The position numbers and the translations under genes were made by a program. Of a stretch of 58,894 nucleotides of DNA, positions 31,601 to 43,445 are shown piece by piece. The notes below the pieces were generated by a model that was given only the letters and a program-made list of their open reading frames with translations, was not told where the DNA came from and did not search any database. The stretch's first letter is position 1. Each line of letters begins with the position of its first letter. The DNA is from Gymnopus androsaceus JB14. Taxonomy: Eukaryota; Basidiomycota; Agaricomycetes; Agaricales; Omphalotaceae. The stretch spans positions 1-58,894 of the forward strand of contig ML769767.1 in NCBI GenBank assembly GCA_009733575.1. Direction: 5' to 3'.

Positions 31601-32530
31601 TGAACATGAACATGGAGCTTGTCTGGGTATCAAAGCATGCTACCATGCATGAATCATGTATAGATTGATATTCTGAGGTCCAGGGGGTTCATACTGCATA
31701 TAAAATTGAAATCAAACTTTCTCAAACTGATGTGTATTGATTGACCTGACTTGATCCGGGTTTTTTCGGCTTGTTCAACCCAAAAAGCAGGTCAATTCAA
31801 GGTCAATTGACAACCCGCAATTTATCTCGGTTTTGGCCGCAACCCGGTATCCAGGTGGTCCTATTTAATCTTGACAGACGCCTCCGAGCATGGGAAGCGC
31901 GCTTCAGGGCTCTTTGAGGTCGCATCAAAGCTTCTTCATGCTCCACAAGGAGTTTACCAACAATTGAGCTTGATGGAGGACCCATAGTCATAACATTGAC
32001 AATGATTTAGTAGGTTGTAACTTGTGGGCAACCTAACAACCTGGTCAACCTGGTCAACCAAAACACGGTTCTTTACAATGTAAAGATGACTTGGAGTCTG
32101 GCATCAAAGAAAAATAACCAGTACAGCAAGTTGCACCCAGCTACTTGAATCTTGATATAATTCAAAAGTATGGATTTTGGCTGATAGTATCTACCTAAAG
32201 CTTGATTGCCTTGCTTTTTTGCTATGGGATGGCAGTTGGTATTTCTGTATTGGTGTACGGACAATCTTGTGGACTTGAGTTTCTATATCATGGGTAAGTA
32301 CTGAAAGCTTAAGTTACTATAGGCACATTCCCTAGCATGGCTTGAGATGCTGAGCCCAGATGTGAGTAACATAATGAGGGTGCATGCAGTTTTTATGTTT
32401 GTTGTAACAATTGAAATATAGGGTTACTTTAAATATGTCACCCCAGCGTAACCCAAAAGTAACCCAAAAGTAACCTAAAGTAACCTAAAGTAATGGTTAC
32501 TTTGGGGTTATGCTAAAAGCTATAGGCCCA

Positions 32531-33888
32531 GCTCACTTCCATCTGTGAACACCAAAAAATCTGAACACAGGCCACATACTGTGAGCTTTTGGTTGGAACG
32601 GTACAGTATTGGCTTGGGATACTTACTACCCAAAGCGGCGCCAACGATGAGCTTCCGAGCCCAATACCCGAATATCATTCTTGAATAGGGCTTACTACAG
32701 TACCATATACGCATGAATTGTATTTTCAGACTCATTTACGGCACAGATACTATCTGCTGGAACCGTAAACGGTAGTCACGACCATATCCTCCCTCATAAC
32801 CTAGGTTCGACCTACTCGGGGGTTATACCTTGTTATTACTGTTCATTGAGTATTTTTTAATGTATAGAAGTCTGGACTGGGGCCTCTTTAGACACAGCTG
32901 CACACTGTAAACAAGTCACAGGAAAGCTACACTTGAAGTTGGGCTAAACTTTGGTAATAGAACTTACTATGAAACTGTTATTTTGGAGAGTCCTAGTAAT
33001 GTATCGGCCCGGCTTTGGGCAGGTAGGCCGGGGCTTTAGCTTTCCAAATGTGAGGCCGGTAACCCCATGGCTCTGGCTTGGCTTGGCAGAGTGTGAGCAA
33101 AGGAGCTTATTTCACTACCTTATTTACCTTATTTCAAAACATTCAAGGTACCTTATTTTTCCCACGCTTAAGCAAATTGATGACTACCAAACTAACTTAT
33201 GATTTCAAACTCCGCTAACTTATTCCTATTGGGATGGATTTGGGGGAGCAGAGGCTTTGTCAAGGGATTTCAAAGTAGGGCTGGTTGGCCTAGCTCCTTT
33301 TACTGTAATAATGCTGGAGAGACGAGACGGTCCTGCCGCTGATTCTGGAAGTATTTTTGGAGGTGAAGCTTTCCGAAAGAAGTTTGTGATGGTAGTTTTT
33401 GCCTTGTTTTTTGAGATTTTACTGGCTTCTCAATTCCAATGTGCAGTACTATTGAGATGCTGCTGCAGCTGGATTTAGAGTTATTCTGCAAGTTATTTAT
33501 TAGGTTATAGTATCCAGAAACATTGCAACAACAATTTACTGCTTTCTTCTTTGGCATCATGAAGGTCAATTCAGAAAAGTGACAGTCTGATCGACACGCG
33601 GACAACGGCGGCACACCAATTATGGCAATTGATGCGCCTGCCATCCACCTAGGGATATGGATTTATGCAGAACAGTAGTAAATAAGGCTAATCTATGATT
33701 TTAGACCACCAAACAAGTAGCCCAAAAAATAGATTCAAAATTTTTTGAACTTAAGGTCTCTTGGATCCCCCCCCCATTGTGATATGGGCACTTAAATTTC
33801 TACATACCCCTTGTCAAAAGGTGCTTAAATGATGCTGCAAAGGCACTCAAAGTTGCAAAGAAACAGGCCAAAATAGAGGCAAGGGCCA
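32531..33888. other. Non-coding stretch, no gene seen
   Basis: Frames up to 114 residues occur on both strands (for example 33300-33644) without recognisable domains, introns or codon pattern. A GC-rich patch at about 33005-33090 resembles subterminal DNA of hAT MITEs, but no partner end was found. Confidence 0.4.
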
Positions 33889-34473
33889 CTTCAGGCTGCC
33901 CTAATTTATATCTTCTTAGACAGTCCAAAGTGTAACAATCCAGTATCTAATATGATCAAAATCCACAGGAAATCCAGGGGCCTGGAATCCATACGGCTAG
34001 GACCTCTGGCACCCTTTGGATGTGGATTCCATGCACTAGTAAATATAGTAGTGCATGGATTCTATGCACTAGTAAATATTGTAGTGTATGGAATCCGTGC
34101 ACTAGTAAAACCATTAGATTAGTTACCAGTCCGAGTTATTAGTACTAGTACCACCATTGGGTTAGTTACTAGTACGACTTATTAGTACTATTATAAGCAT
34201 TAGATTAGTTACTAGTCCGAGTTATGGTACTAGTACAACCATTAGGTTAGTTACTAGTATGAGTTATTAGTACTATTATAACCATTACATTAGCTACTCG
34301 TCCGAGTTATTAGTACTAGTACAACCATTACATTAGCTACTCGTCCGAGTTATTAGTACTAGTACAAGCATTAGGTTAGTTACTAGTACAACTTTTTGGT
34401 ACTATTATAAGCATTAGATTAGTTACTAGTCCAAGTTATTGGTACTAGTACAACCATTAGATTAGTTACCAGT

Positions 34474-34840
34474 CAAGGGGTATGTAAAAATTATTTTTTG
34501 ACATCACCTTGTCTCTGGGGTTTATTTGGACTGGGAAGCTCAAAAAAATATTTTCAGATTTTTCCCGATTTTATTCCGATTTGTACAGCCTCCTTCCTAA
34601 AGAGGAAATTTGGGGGGAGGGGAGGGGTCTGGCCCAAGAAAAAAAAGTTGAAAAAAGTGCACAATGGCCCATTTGATGCAGAACAAGGTCAGAGAAAAAA
34701 ACTATTTTTTCCCACTAAAGTCCAAATTCCCAGTGAATGGCTCGCTGTGGCTACAAATAGACTTCATATTCGGATTTCTTGACCTCATTTACCCCCAAAA
34801 ACAACGTGATGTCCAAAAAATAATTTGTACACAACCCTTG
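34474..34840. mobile_element. hAT-type MITE (367 bp), 8 bp TSD TTACCART
   Basis: Ends CAAGGGGTATGTAAAAATTA and the inverse of CAAGGGTTGTGTACAAATTA. The flanks TTACCAGT (34466-34473) and TTACCAAT (34841-34848) match at 7 of 8 positions. The CAAGGGG start resembles the MITE at 1706-2203. It landed inside a tandem array, which continues on the other side. Confidence 0.82.
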
Positions 34841-34974
34841 TTACCAATACGAGTTATTAGTACTATTATAAGCATTAGATTAGTTACTAGTACAACCATT
34901 AGATTAGTTACTAGTACAAGTTATTGGTCCTAGTACAACCATTAGCTTACTTACTAGAATGACTTTAAGCACTG

Positions 34975-35335
34975 TTGCCTGCCTTCCCGGCGCTTATGGG
35001 TGCTTATTTTACCCCAGAACATTGGGAACTGAACTCAATAAATTTCTGAAAAATCATGAAACATAGTGAAAATATTTGGGCATTGTTGTCCTGCCCCCCA
35101 GCGCTCATGGGTGTGTATTTTCCTGCCAAATAATGGGAATTGAGCTTGATAGACCTCGGAAAAATCATAAAAAATCATGAAAATATTCCAGCAGTGCTAC
35201 AATGCCCTCCCGGAGCTTATGGGCACTTATTTTGGTGAAAATGTTGGGAATTGGGATTGATAAATCTTGACAAAATAATGAAAAATAATGAAAATATTTA
35301 CTCATTGTTTTCCAACCTCCCACTGATTATGGCAC
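34975..35335. repeat. Three tandem copies of a ~115 bp GCTTATGGGTGCTTATTTT unit
   Basis: Each copy runs from a GCGCTTATGGGYGCTTATTTT-like start through ATAAATYTTNGAAAAATCATGAAAA to a variable tail. The same unit recurs near 39.0, 39.9, 51.6, 54.3 and 57.3-58.2 kb. Confidence 0.75.
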
Positions 35336-35346
35336 CTCATGCCCAA

Positions 35347-35600
35347 ATGTTGTCATGTGACACATGTGACACTGTCACACTACATATACAGTATACCTTA
35401 ACCCTAGCTCTTCTTCTGGAATCCATCCTCATTGTAATCAAAAGGTTAGTTTGTAGTTTGTGTGACAGTGTCACATGAGGGCTGATGGGATCAGCAGAGG
35501 TAGGTTGCTGGGTGTAGATGAGAAAGTCATCACTGTAACTATCAATCACTATTTCAAAAATTTCAATTTGTACTGTGTGACAGTGTCACATGACTGTTAC
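35347..35600. repeat. Palindromic TGTGACACTGTCACA units
   Basis: The words CATGTGACACTGTCACAC, GTGTGACAGTGTCACATGA and GTGTGACAGTGTCACATGAC mark about 35357, 35459 and 35575. They could be the ends of two adjacent ~115 bp MITEs sharing the middle end. Confidence 0.55.
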
Positions 35601-35846
35601 TATACTTCACATGCACTACTATATTTACTAGTGCATGGAATCCATGCGCTACTACATTTACCAGTCCATGGAATCCATACACTAGTGCATGGAATCCATA
35701 TCCAAAGGGTGCCAGAGGTCCTAGCCCTATGGATTCCAGACAGGGCCCCTGGATTCCTGTGGATTTTGATCATATTAGATACTGGATTGTTACACTTTGG
35801 ACTATCTAACTAGTTACTTTTCCTGGTAGACTGGAATGCAAGGGCA

Positions 35847-37399
35847 TAGTGATCACCATGGGGTCCCCGCTGGGCATCAAAACCAAACCTGCCCCCATCC
35901 CGCGGCAGGCCACATCCCACCCACATGGGCATGGGTAACTATGGGGTCTTCGACGGGTCTACGGGTGGGGTAGCCCATACAACAATACTTAGGTTCATGA
36001 TTCATAATTCAGTGGGAGGGAATATGACTAAGTCTATTTCTATATATGTAATCCGAATGAAGTAGAAAACGTAGACCAAAATTTGAAAAAGATTACATAG
36101 ACTCGCCCTTGATGGGTGTAGAAGTTACATTCTGCATATCGCTGTCATCAATCAAGCCATGAACACTCCAGCTCCCCAAACACATAAGGCAATGGCTGGT
36201 CTCACCGGTCAGGCAATTGCAGATGCTACTGATGAGAAGTCGTCCTTGACTGAATTGACATTCAACAAAGACTGATGTTGCTGAGTAAATTGTAAGTACA
36301 ATCATAGAATATGATAGTAGAATTAACTTACGAGGAATGGAAAGGAAATCTTGTGCCATCCAAGATAGAATTGGGTACTCAGTAGCGTGGTTGTGCCACC
36401 ATAGGATAGCATCGTCAATGTTCTGTTCTGTCATAGAGGTAAGGTATCGCTTGAGTTCTGAGGAAGGGTTTTCTGGCAGTTGCTCAGAATTGTCCTCATC
36501 CATACTATTGAACATATTGGCAGATGTGGAAGGAGCAGATGATTGATGGACTGGCACTTCGACAACATCTTCACTATATGCTTCAGCATAGAGTTTGAAC
36601 ATGTCAGTAGCAATCAAATGAGCAGTTTCAACCTCTTTGTCCTCCCAGCCATGCTGTTGGAAATACAAGAGCTTGTAGCAAGGGTGGAGAACTATAAAAT
36701 AATATTTATAAGCATGATAAGAGTAAAGAGAATTGGTTACGCACCCATTGCCAGTCAATACATGTGAGAATTATCAGTGGCGGCGTAGTAACGGTTGAGG
36801 GTTTTCTTTGCAGCCAGGAGAGAGATTTTGACTGGAGCAGTGAACTGAATCTGTTTGTTGACCTTCTTCAAGACAGAAGATGCAAGAACCGAGTCCAATT
36901 TGTCCATGGCAGGAATTACTGAAGCAAGAGTGGCTGTATCATGAGAGCAGAACAGCATCGCATCCTTAAAAGCCTGACTTGGACAGTCAGTTTATGAGCA
37001 ATTCATACTATAGCTTGCGTACCTGTAGAACGTCCCTCAAGTTTCATGGCGTTTCCAACAAAATCAAGAGCCAAAAAGTACTGTTCAATCTTTGAGAGGG
37101 TTGTTGAGGATTGGAGGGAGACCCTTGACTGCTATGGATACTGCTTGCGCAGCAAAATGAGATTGAGAGGAGCATGGATTTTCCTGGTCTTTCCAATTTA
37201 TGTATTGAATATGTTTTGCAGAGAGCAGTATGTGCACTGGCACCAGCAACTAATATATTACATTGATAGCTACCATTCATGAGATTTATTAAAGGTACAC
37301 CAAGAGAAAAATTAGTGCTGGCGGGCCAAACCCGCACCCGGCCCGCCGGTGCCTGTACCTGCGTCCCGCCGCAGGTTCCCCATCCCATCATGATCACTA
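35847..37399 (-). mobile_element. Deleted hAT transposon
   Basis: Imperfect inverted ends TAGTGATCACCATGGGG (left) and CCCCATCCCATCATGATCACTA (right) with GC-rich, GCGGG/CCCGC subterminal DNA enclose a transposase relic. An 8 bp duplication is not visible. The 1.55 kb length is far below that of a full hAT element, so the N-terminal half of the transposase has been lost. Confidence 0.65.
36093..37130 (-). pseudogene. hAT transposase, C-terminal part with dimerisation domain
   Basis: On the minus strand a short exon ends LDFVGNAMKLEGRST. An intron (GTACGC...CAG) then joins to AFKDAMLFCSHDTATLASVIPAMD, and the frame continues to LAAKKTLNRYYAATDNSHMY. A TGA at 36755-36757 follows where this family usually has Arg. 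After another intron come VLHPCYKLLYFQQHGWED and a helical region. The last exon carries TSVFVECQFSQGRLLISS and LGSWSVHGLIDD, the hAT C-terminal dimerisation domain with its conserved E. The zinc-finger and first catalytic Asp regions are absent. Confidence 0.8.
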
Positions 37400-37417
37400 G
37401 TACAAACATACCTTGTA

Positions 37418-38290
37418 GCTCCACGTTATGGTAGTAATAATGTTAGCACTAAAAACTGGGAGTTACCAGTAGTACTGATGGTAATACTAAAACTTGGAGC
37501 GACTAGTACTAGCATTAGTACATTGTAACTTGGAGTTATAGTAGTACCAATGGTAGTACTAAAGACTCGGAGCTATTAGTACTAGCATTAGTATGTTGAG
37601 TCATAGTAGTACCAATGGTAGTACTAAAAACTCGGAGCTACTAGTACTAGCATTAGTACATTGTAAATTGGAGTTATAGTAGTACCAATGGTAGTACTGA
37701 AAACTCGGAGTTACTAGTACTAGCATTGGTACCTTGTAACTTGGAGTTATAGTAGTACCAATGGTAGTACTAAAATCTCGGAGTTACTAGTACTAGCATT
37801 AGTACATTGTAACTTGGAGTTATAGTAGTACCTATGGTAGTAAGATATGCTAAGGACACAAGGGGCCTATATCACGTGATCTTTATTTGAAGTATTTTTG
37901 CTAAGGCTTTCTCAAAAACTCACAAACCCCTTTGATATTTATACCATCGGAAAGCCCTCAAAATTCTGCATAACCTTACTGTGGCCTTTTTGAAAAACAA
38001 TTGGTTGCTGGCTCAATATCAACTTGAGCCTGTCACGTGATATGGGCCGCTTGCGTTCTTAGCGTATCTTACTTAAAACTTGGAGTTACTAGTACTAACA
38101 TGGGTACCTCATAACTTGGAGCTATAGTAGTACTAATGGTAGTACTAAAAACTCGGAGTTACTCATACTAACATGGGTACCCTTGTAATTCCAAGTTATA
38201 GTAGTACTAGTGTTAGTACTAAAAACTCGGAGTTACTAGTGCCAACATGAGTATCTTGTAACTCCAAGTTCGAGTTTTTGGTACTAGTGT
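37418..38290. repeat. Minisatellite of ~95 bp units
   Basis: About eight or nine units carry GGAGTTACTAGTACTAGCATTAG then TTGTAACTTGGAGTTATAGT and GTACCAATGGTAGTACTAAA. The array is interrupted at 37843-38069 by a MITE. Related TAGTACTA words occur in the arrays at 24.4 and 34.1 kb. Confidence 0.85.
37843..38069. mobile_element. 227 bp MITE with TA TSD inside the minisatellite
   Basis: Ends AGATATGCTAAGGACACAAG and the inverse of AGATACGCTAAGAACGCAAG extend about 37 bp each, up to a shared TATATCACGTGA/TCACGTGATAT. TA flanks both sides. The uninterrupted units of the array (GGTAGTACTAAAAACT) give the empty site directly and support a TA duplication. Confidence 0.87.
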
Positions 38291-38334
38291 TTCCAAGTCA
38301 CTAGTAATAATGTTTATACTGATAACTCTTTGAG

Positions 38335-38759
38335 TAGTGTGAGGCTTGCATTGGGTTGGGTGCCCAAAATATCAACCCAACCTGGACCAGAGGCTATACC
38401 CATACCCGGTTTGCCGGGTACAGGTTTCTCCAGGTTGGGTTGGGTTACAGTTTCTCCTGGACACCAGGAATCCCGTATAGAAATACCAACCAATAATGAC
38501 ATCATAACAAAAAAAAACTCGAATTTTTTGTGATATGACATCATCATTGAGGGTTCAGGTATTCTTGTATCAAAAAAAAACAGTCCAGTACCACAAATGT
38601 ACTACAGCTATGAGATCAATATCCAAAAAAATGTTCTTGACCCTGGATGGATCCGGGTATACTGCCAGGTCTAAGGTCTGCAGAGCTGGACCCAGCCCAA
38701 CCCGGCACAGCCACCGACCTGGAAACCTGGCTTACCCAGCATACCCAAGCCACACACTA
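38335..38759. mobile_element. hAT-type MITE (425 bp), 8 bp TSD TCTTTGAG
   Basis: Ends TAGTGTGAGGCTTG and CAAGCCACACACTA. A perfect 8 bp duplication TCTTTGAG flanks them (38327-38334 and 38760-38767). Subterminal zones repeat AACCCAACC/GGTTGGGTT and CCAGGTC words in both orientations. It is non-coding. Confidence 0.92.
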
Positions 38760-40070
38760 TCTTTGAGTAACAAGTATTAATACAATAAGTCAAGCTTACC
38801 AGTAGCCTGTACAAATCTACCCCTGAGTATTTTCACTATTGTTCATGAATTTGGCAGGGATTTATAGGTCAATTTTTGAGCAGAAATTGGTGCTATAGGG
38901 TGGGTATGTCAAACATAGTAAATATAATTTTTGCAAAAAATCCTGTTTGGAATGCTAATGATGTGCTAGCAGGCAAAATCCCACCTTCTGCATATTTTTA
39001 ATAATTTTCATGATTTTGGGAAATTCTAATAATTTTTTGACCATTTGTGGAGCCTAATAGTGAGTTTTTTTTTCTCCAAAATAAGTGCCCACAAGCGCCC
39101 TAAGATATAAGCATCAGTGGGCAAGCATCCCACCCTTTCAACAGCACCAATGGCTATGCCAAATATTCACTAAAATATGTATAATGTTTTGCAAAAGATC
39201 CTGTTTCATGTGCTAAATAAGCACTAGCAAGCACAATCTTACTCCCTGAATATTTTCAATAATTTTCATGATTTTTTGACTATTTACTATCAATGACCTG
39301 GAAGTTAAAAAGGACCCAGAAGTTAAAAAATCACAGTAAATTGCTTGCGCTGCTTGCACATCGCACTCTGTCTGCTTCAAACTTTTAATATAAGGTGTTG
39401 TACATGTTTTTAAGGCATCTGTCTATTTACTTTGAAGGAATATTGTGAGGAAGATATTCAGAATTTTTAAACTTGTGCAAAATCACACTTTTTTCAGGTT
39501 CACATAAGCTTCTTGATTTTTAAAGCCACAAATACTTCACAGGCAAGTAGAAGGTTTTAACAGTACCAGTACCTTTGGTACATGTATATAATTAGTACTG
39601 CCAGCCCGTTAAGGTGCCCGATGTGTGGTTGTGGCTTCGCAAGCAAAAATGCCAAAAAAGTGCAGTTCCAGACACTGCAAATTGCTGTTAAGCACTCTTT
39701 TAACTTCTCTGCCAATTTCAAGAGTCTCGTTGGCTCCCTCTGGTATCCTTCCAAATGTCTCTTAAAAATCACCAAAGCTCATGGAAAGACTCTTTAATAT
39801 CTTAAATATATTCTCCCAAAATCCGGGAGCCATCCATTGAGAACTGCAAAATTTTTTCTATGAAGACATTTTTTTAAACTTCCAGGTCATTGATAGTATG
39901 GGGCCCAATAGCGATTTTTTTTTCTAAAATAAGCGCCCACAAGCACCCTATGATGTAAGCATCAGTGGGCAGGCATCCTACCCTTTTCAACAGCACCAAT
40001 GGCTATGCCAAATATTCACTAAAACATGACCTAGATACTATGCTAAATATGCAGCATTAGGTCCAATAAG
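38760..40070. repeat. Dispersed AAGCGCCCACAAG repeat, split by a MITE
   Basis: A block of about 100 bp (AATAAGYGCCCACAAGCRCCCTA through AACAGCACCAATGGCTATGCC) occurs at 39080-39175 and again at 39923-40025. The 610 bp MITE at 39287-39896 lies between them. No coding content is supported. Confidence 0.6.
39287..39896. mobile_element. 610 bp MITE with TA TSD
   Basis: Ends CTATCAATGACCTGGAAGTT and the exact inverse AACTTCCAGGTCATTGATAG. TA flanks both sides (39285-39286 and 39897-39898). Short frames inside (39557-39797) are unrecognised. Confidence 0.85.
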
Positions 40071-40439
40071 TGCCATGAGCATGGGGAGAATCAGAAACAT
40101 CAATTTGGCTGAAATGCCGAGAGGCAGCAGGGGCAGCCAGGTAGCTATTGGGATTTTTGGTAAATGCCAAAATTTTTTTGACCTAGGAGTTATCAGGATA
40201 TTTAGCTTAGAAGTAGCAGCATCTGGTGATCATGTTGAGACCGGGCCCAGAAGAGTTGGAGCAGGTGAAAAAGCTGAAATGGGCAATAGAGGAGGATGAT
40301 GATCAGCAACAATACCTGCTACTCACTGTGAAGGATGAAGGACAGCAGCTGCCTCCACCTCTACTCCTCCTAACCCCTCCCGTGCACCCGACGTCACCTC
40401 CAATAACCCCCTGACTCTCCCATCCAAAGGGGCACAAAA

Positions 40440-40987
40440 TGTTACGAACACTTTATCTTATCTCATGCCACATGGACTATTACTTATCTGTTTCTTCTAT
40501 TTGTCTTCGTTTATCTCGGCGCTTACTTAAGCGCGCGCTTGTTTAGGCGCATAGCTGTGTTGTTTACTTATGTTTCATTCTTTATAGTTCATCAGACACA
40601 TGTACGATCTTGTATGATTGTTTGATCCTTGATCATAGGTCTTGATCATCCAATCATCCTTCGATCACTTCGATCACACCTCATGCTAGGATGCTGCATT
40701 CGGTACTGGATACACATGTACGATCACTTATTACTTACAGACATTGATACTGTTGTACTTCATAGTTTCATGCATTGTTACAGTATGTACAGGGCATAGG
40801 GTTCTGGGTCTAGGGCTTGTACACTAGTATATATATAGTAGCTGTAGCATGGTCCTTAGCTTCAATCTTGTCAATACCTCCTAGTTCTCAATATCATCTT
40901 CTTCTCTTTTCCTCATCATTCTTGTCTTGCCTAAGTCTGAAGTTGTGACGCCTGGTACCTCGTGTTGTGGGGAACTAGTTGCTGACA
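40440..40987 (+). repeat. 5' LTR (548 bp)
   Basis: It starts TG and ends CA. A TATATATAG box lies at about 40831-40848, near the likely transcription start. Confidence 0.9.
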
Positions 40988-42892
40988 GAAGATTGAAGCT
41001 ACTCTCTTCCACCCGTCACGGAACGCGTTTGCTGGCCTGAAAGATGGCAGCATGTTGTTAACGGACCACCTCCTCCATACTTACCGCCTCCGCCTCCGCC
41101 TCTCCATATTGCTGCTCACTCAAATTGGAAACTGGTCGGCAGTTGTTCTTTTCGTTCTACCCTCTCGTCGCTGCCGCTGGTTTTCAACGTTTTTGGATTC
41201 CTATTTGTAGTTGCCGAAACCCTAGGAGTAGTAGCGTGCCATTAACTTGGATTACGCTACATCATCATATTTCCTTTTCCCATAAACCTTACTCACCACT
41301 CCGCCATCCCTTTTGCCTTATGGATTTCTACTCCCGATTAGACTTGTAGACGCCTATAGTACAGCGGGGTAACATTGAGTCCGACCCTCGTACTGGCAGT
41401 CGAAAGCAGTGACTGATTACCAATCTTCGGAAAGGGGTCACTGCGCAGGGAATGTTGCTCCAATCCGAGAAGGAGAGACCTGCCAAGTCAGCAAGACAAG
41501 AGTAGAAACTGTTCCAATCCGACAGGTCCAATGGTGCATGACCTTAAACTGCTAACCCGTTCGAAGTCGTTAATGTTCACTGTACCGACTTAAGACCTGC
41601 AGGTGCCAACGGTCGCGAATGAGTGACTTTTTAGTCCAATCAATCAGACCCAGGGTCGCTGAAGGCAGTGATTAATACCCTAATCCTCGGGGACAGAATC
41701 ATTGCGCAGGAATTCATTCCTGTCAGGTCAGCAAGTTCGAAGTCGCAAAGCAGTCAGAGGAACCCTCCATCTATGATCTATGATGGTATTTGACCGTATC
41801 CGAGAGCTCAGACTCGGAAGGGGAGCGGTGTTTTGTAGTGGTTTCCCTTGGCCACGGATCACAACAAGGTGGCTAATTGGATTAGCACACGCCAGACCAC
41901 TGGGATTCCCTTGTCCCTTAATAAGGCAGTTAATTGGATTAACAGAGTAGTTTGACAAAGCAACAGACTGGGGGCTGGTGTGCTTCTACACAGTGTTCTT
42001 TGGTTGAATTGGGTTGGAGAAGATTCGAAATGCCAAAGGAATGGTGTTTGCGAATGAGCGCTTGGTTTTAGCGCTGGGTATGGGTGACTACCTTATAGTC
42101 AACGAGACTGCCTGTCTGTAAAAGGCAAATTAGCGCTGGAATGATAAGCGCTGGGTTCGGGCGTTGAAATTAGACGCTGAACAAATCATTTTCCATAATC
42201 CGACATTCCCGATCAAGTTACAGACTGGAGCCTTTTATGGTATGCTACACAGTGTGCTTGGATCATCTAAACTCCACCACAGGTTTCTTGCGCTTCGAGA
42301 TTCCTAATAGAGACAAGACCGAAGTCTGTAAAGGGTCCATTCCAAAGAGCGAGCACTGGTACTGCTATTGGAATGATCATTGTATTGACTATTTTAGCAA
42401 TACTTTGAGAGCTGTTTGCCGCAACCATGTTTGGTTGGTCAATACGATTTGGCTACAGTATCTCATCTCCAGTCTTATATCCGACGTCCCCCCATCCATA
42501 CACACCGACATTCTAGTTTCCCATGCCACCAGGATTCTATGAATTATTTATTTGTCTGCTGTTGCTGCCGAAGAAATGGCCTATTTTTTTCCGCTCCTGG
42601 CTAGTCATGAGTTTGTTCGGGACAAACAAACCTGAGGAGGGTGTGAATAGGGTAAAGGATAAGGAGTCGACGATAGTCCTAGTGATGAGGACTATGAGTG
42701 GATGAAGGAAGAATGAGTGAAGGGATTAGGTCGTGATCCCTGAATGAGGTCTTACCTGAAGGAGCAAGTGTAGGACGAAGAATAGGACCAAGGTATAGAA
42801 TACCAAAGTCCTTGGAGAAAATCTACAATTTTTTTTTCTCTACTTCGTGCCTTATACTCAATGTGGACATTGAGTCTTCGAAGGGAGGGTAA
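40988..42892 (+). other. Interior of the LTR element, no pol
   Basis: Two diverged copies of a ~120 bp segment occur around 41385-41490 and 41655-41735 (GGCAGT...AGTGA, TGCGCAGGRAAT, CAAGTCAGCAAG). A frame near 42650-42716 ends in an acidic DSPSDEDYEWMKEE. A frame at 42237-42542 has no known domain. No catalytic motifs of RT, integrase or protease are seen on either strand. Confidence 0.6.
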
Positions 42893-43445
42893 TGTTACGA
42901 ACACTTTATCTTATCTCATGCCACATGGACTATTACTTATCTGTTTCTTCTATTTGTCTTCGTATATCTCGGCGCTTACTTAAGCGCGCTGCTTGTTTAG
43001 GCGCGTGGCTGTGTTGTTTACTTATGTTTCATTCTTTATAGTTCATCAGACACATGTACGATCTTGTATGATTGTTTGATCCTTGATCATAGGTCTTGAT
43101 CATCCGATCATCCTTCGATCACTTCGATCACACCTCATGCTAGGATGCTGCATTCGGTACTGGATACACATGTACGATCACTTATTACTTACAGACATTG
43201 ATACTGTTGTACTTCATAGTTTCATGCATTGTTACAGTATGTACAGAGCATAGGGTTCTGGGTCTAGGGCTTGTACACTAGTATATATAGTAGTTGTAGC
43301 TGTAGCATAGTCCTTAGCTTCAATCTTGTCAATACCTCCTAGTTCTCAATATCATCTTCTTCTCTTTTCCTCATCATTCTTGTCTTGCCTAAGTCTGAAG
43401 TTGTGACGCCTGGTACCTCATGTTGTGGGGAACTAGTCGCTGACA
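42893..43445 (+). repeat. 3' LTR (553 bp)
   Basis: It aligns end to end with 40440-40987. Differences include a small TA-repeat change and a GTAGCT duplication near 43285. Confidence 0.9.

Larger units (their letters stand above)
29380..32530. repeat. Large repeat unit bounded by imperfect inverted ends
   Basis: The left edge CTTGGGCATAGCACTTTCAG followed by CGTAACCCC is matched inversely near 32508-32535 (GGGGTTATGCTAAAAGC, TATAGGCCCAG). Inside both edges are runs of AAAGTCACCC or AAAGTAACCC words (29420-29510 and 32437-32500), and 31130-31600 carries the inverse GGGTGACTTTGAATTTAGT units. Two smaller MITEs sit inside. No transposase is visible, so whether this is one transposon or several is open. 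Confidence 0.5.
33889..35815. repeat. Long-TIR element with internal tandem arrays
   Basis: Inverted ends of about 130 bp: left 33915-34030 (CAATCCAGTATCTAATATGA, CTGGCACCCTTTGGAT) and right 35697-35812 in inverse order. The interior has a tandem array of TTAGTACTAGTACAACC-type units (34090-34470 and 34850-34960), a nested hAT MITE, and three copies of a ~115 bp unit (34975-35330). Nearby are palindromic TGTGACACTGTCACA words (35360-35600). There is no transposase. Confidence 0.65.
40440..43445 (+). mobile_element. Non-autonomous LTR retrotransposon, 5 bp TSD CAAAA
   Basis: LTRs 40440-40987 and 42893-43445 start TGTTACGAACACTTTATC and end CTGACA and differ at only a few sites. A perfect 5 bp duplication CAAAA flanks the element (40435-40439 and 43446-43450). 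A purine-rich tract GAAGGGAGGGT lies directly before the 3' LTR. The 1.9 kb interior has no recognisable gag or pol. It is a LARD/TRIM-like element and a fairly young insertion. Confidence 0.92.

Noticed and set aside
37418..38290. Regular ~95 bp repeats considered as a CRISPR array or coding repeat
   Set aside because: There are no unique spacers and no open frame; it is a minisatellite shared in part with other transposon arrays.
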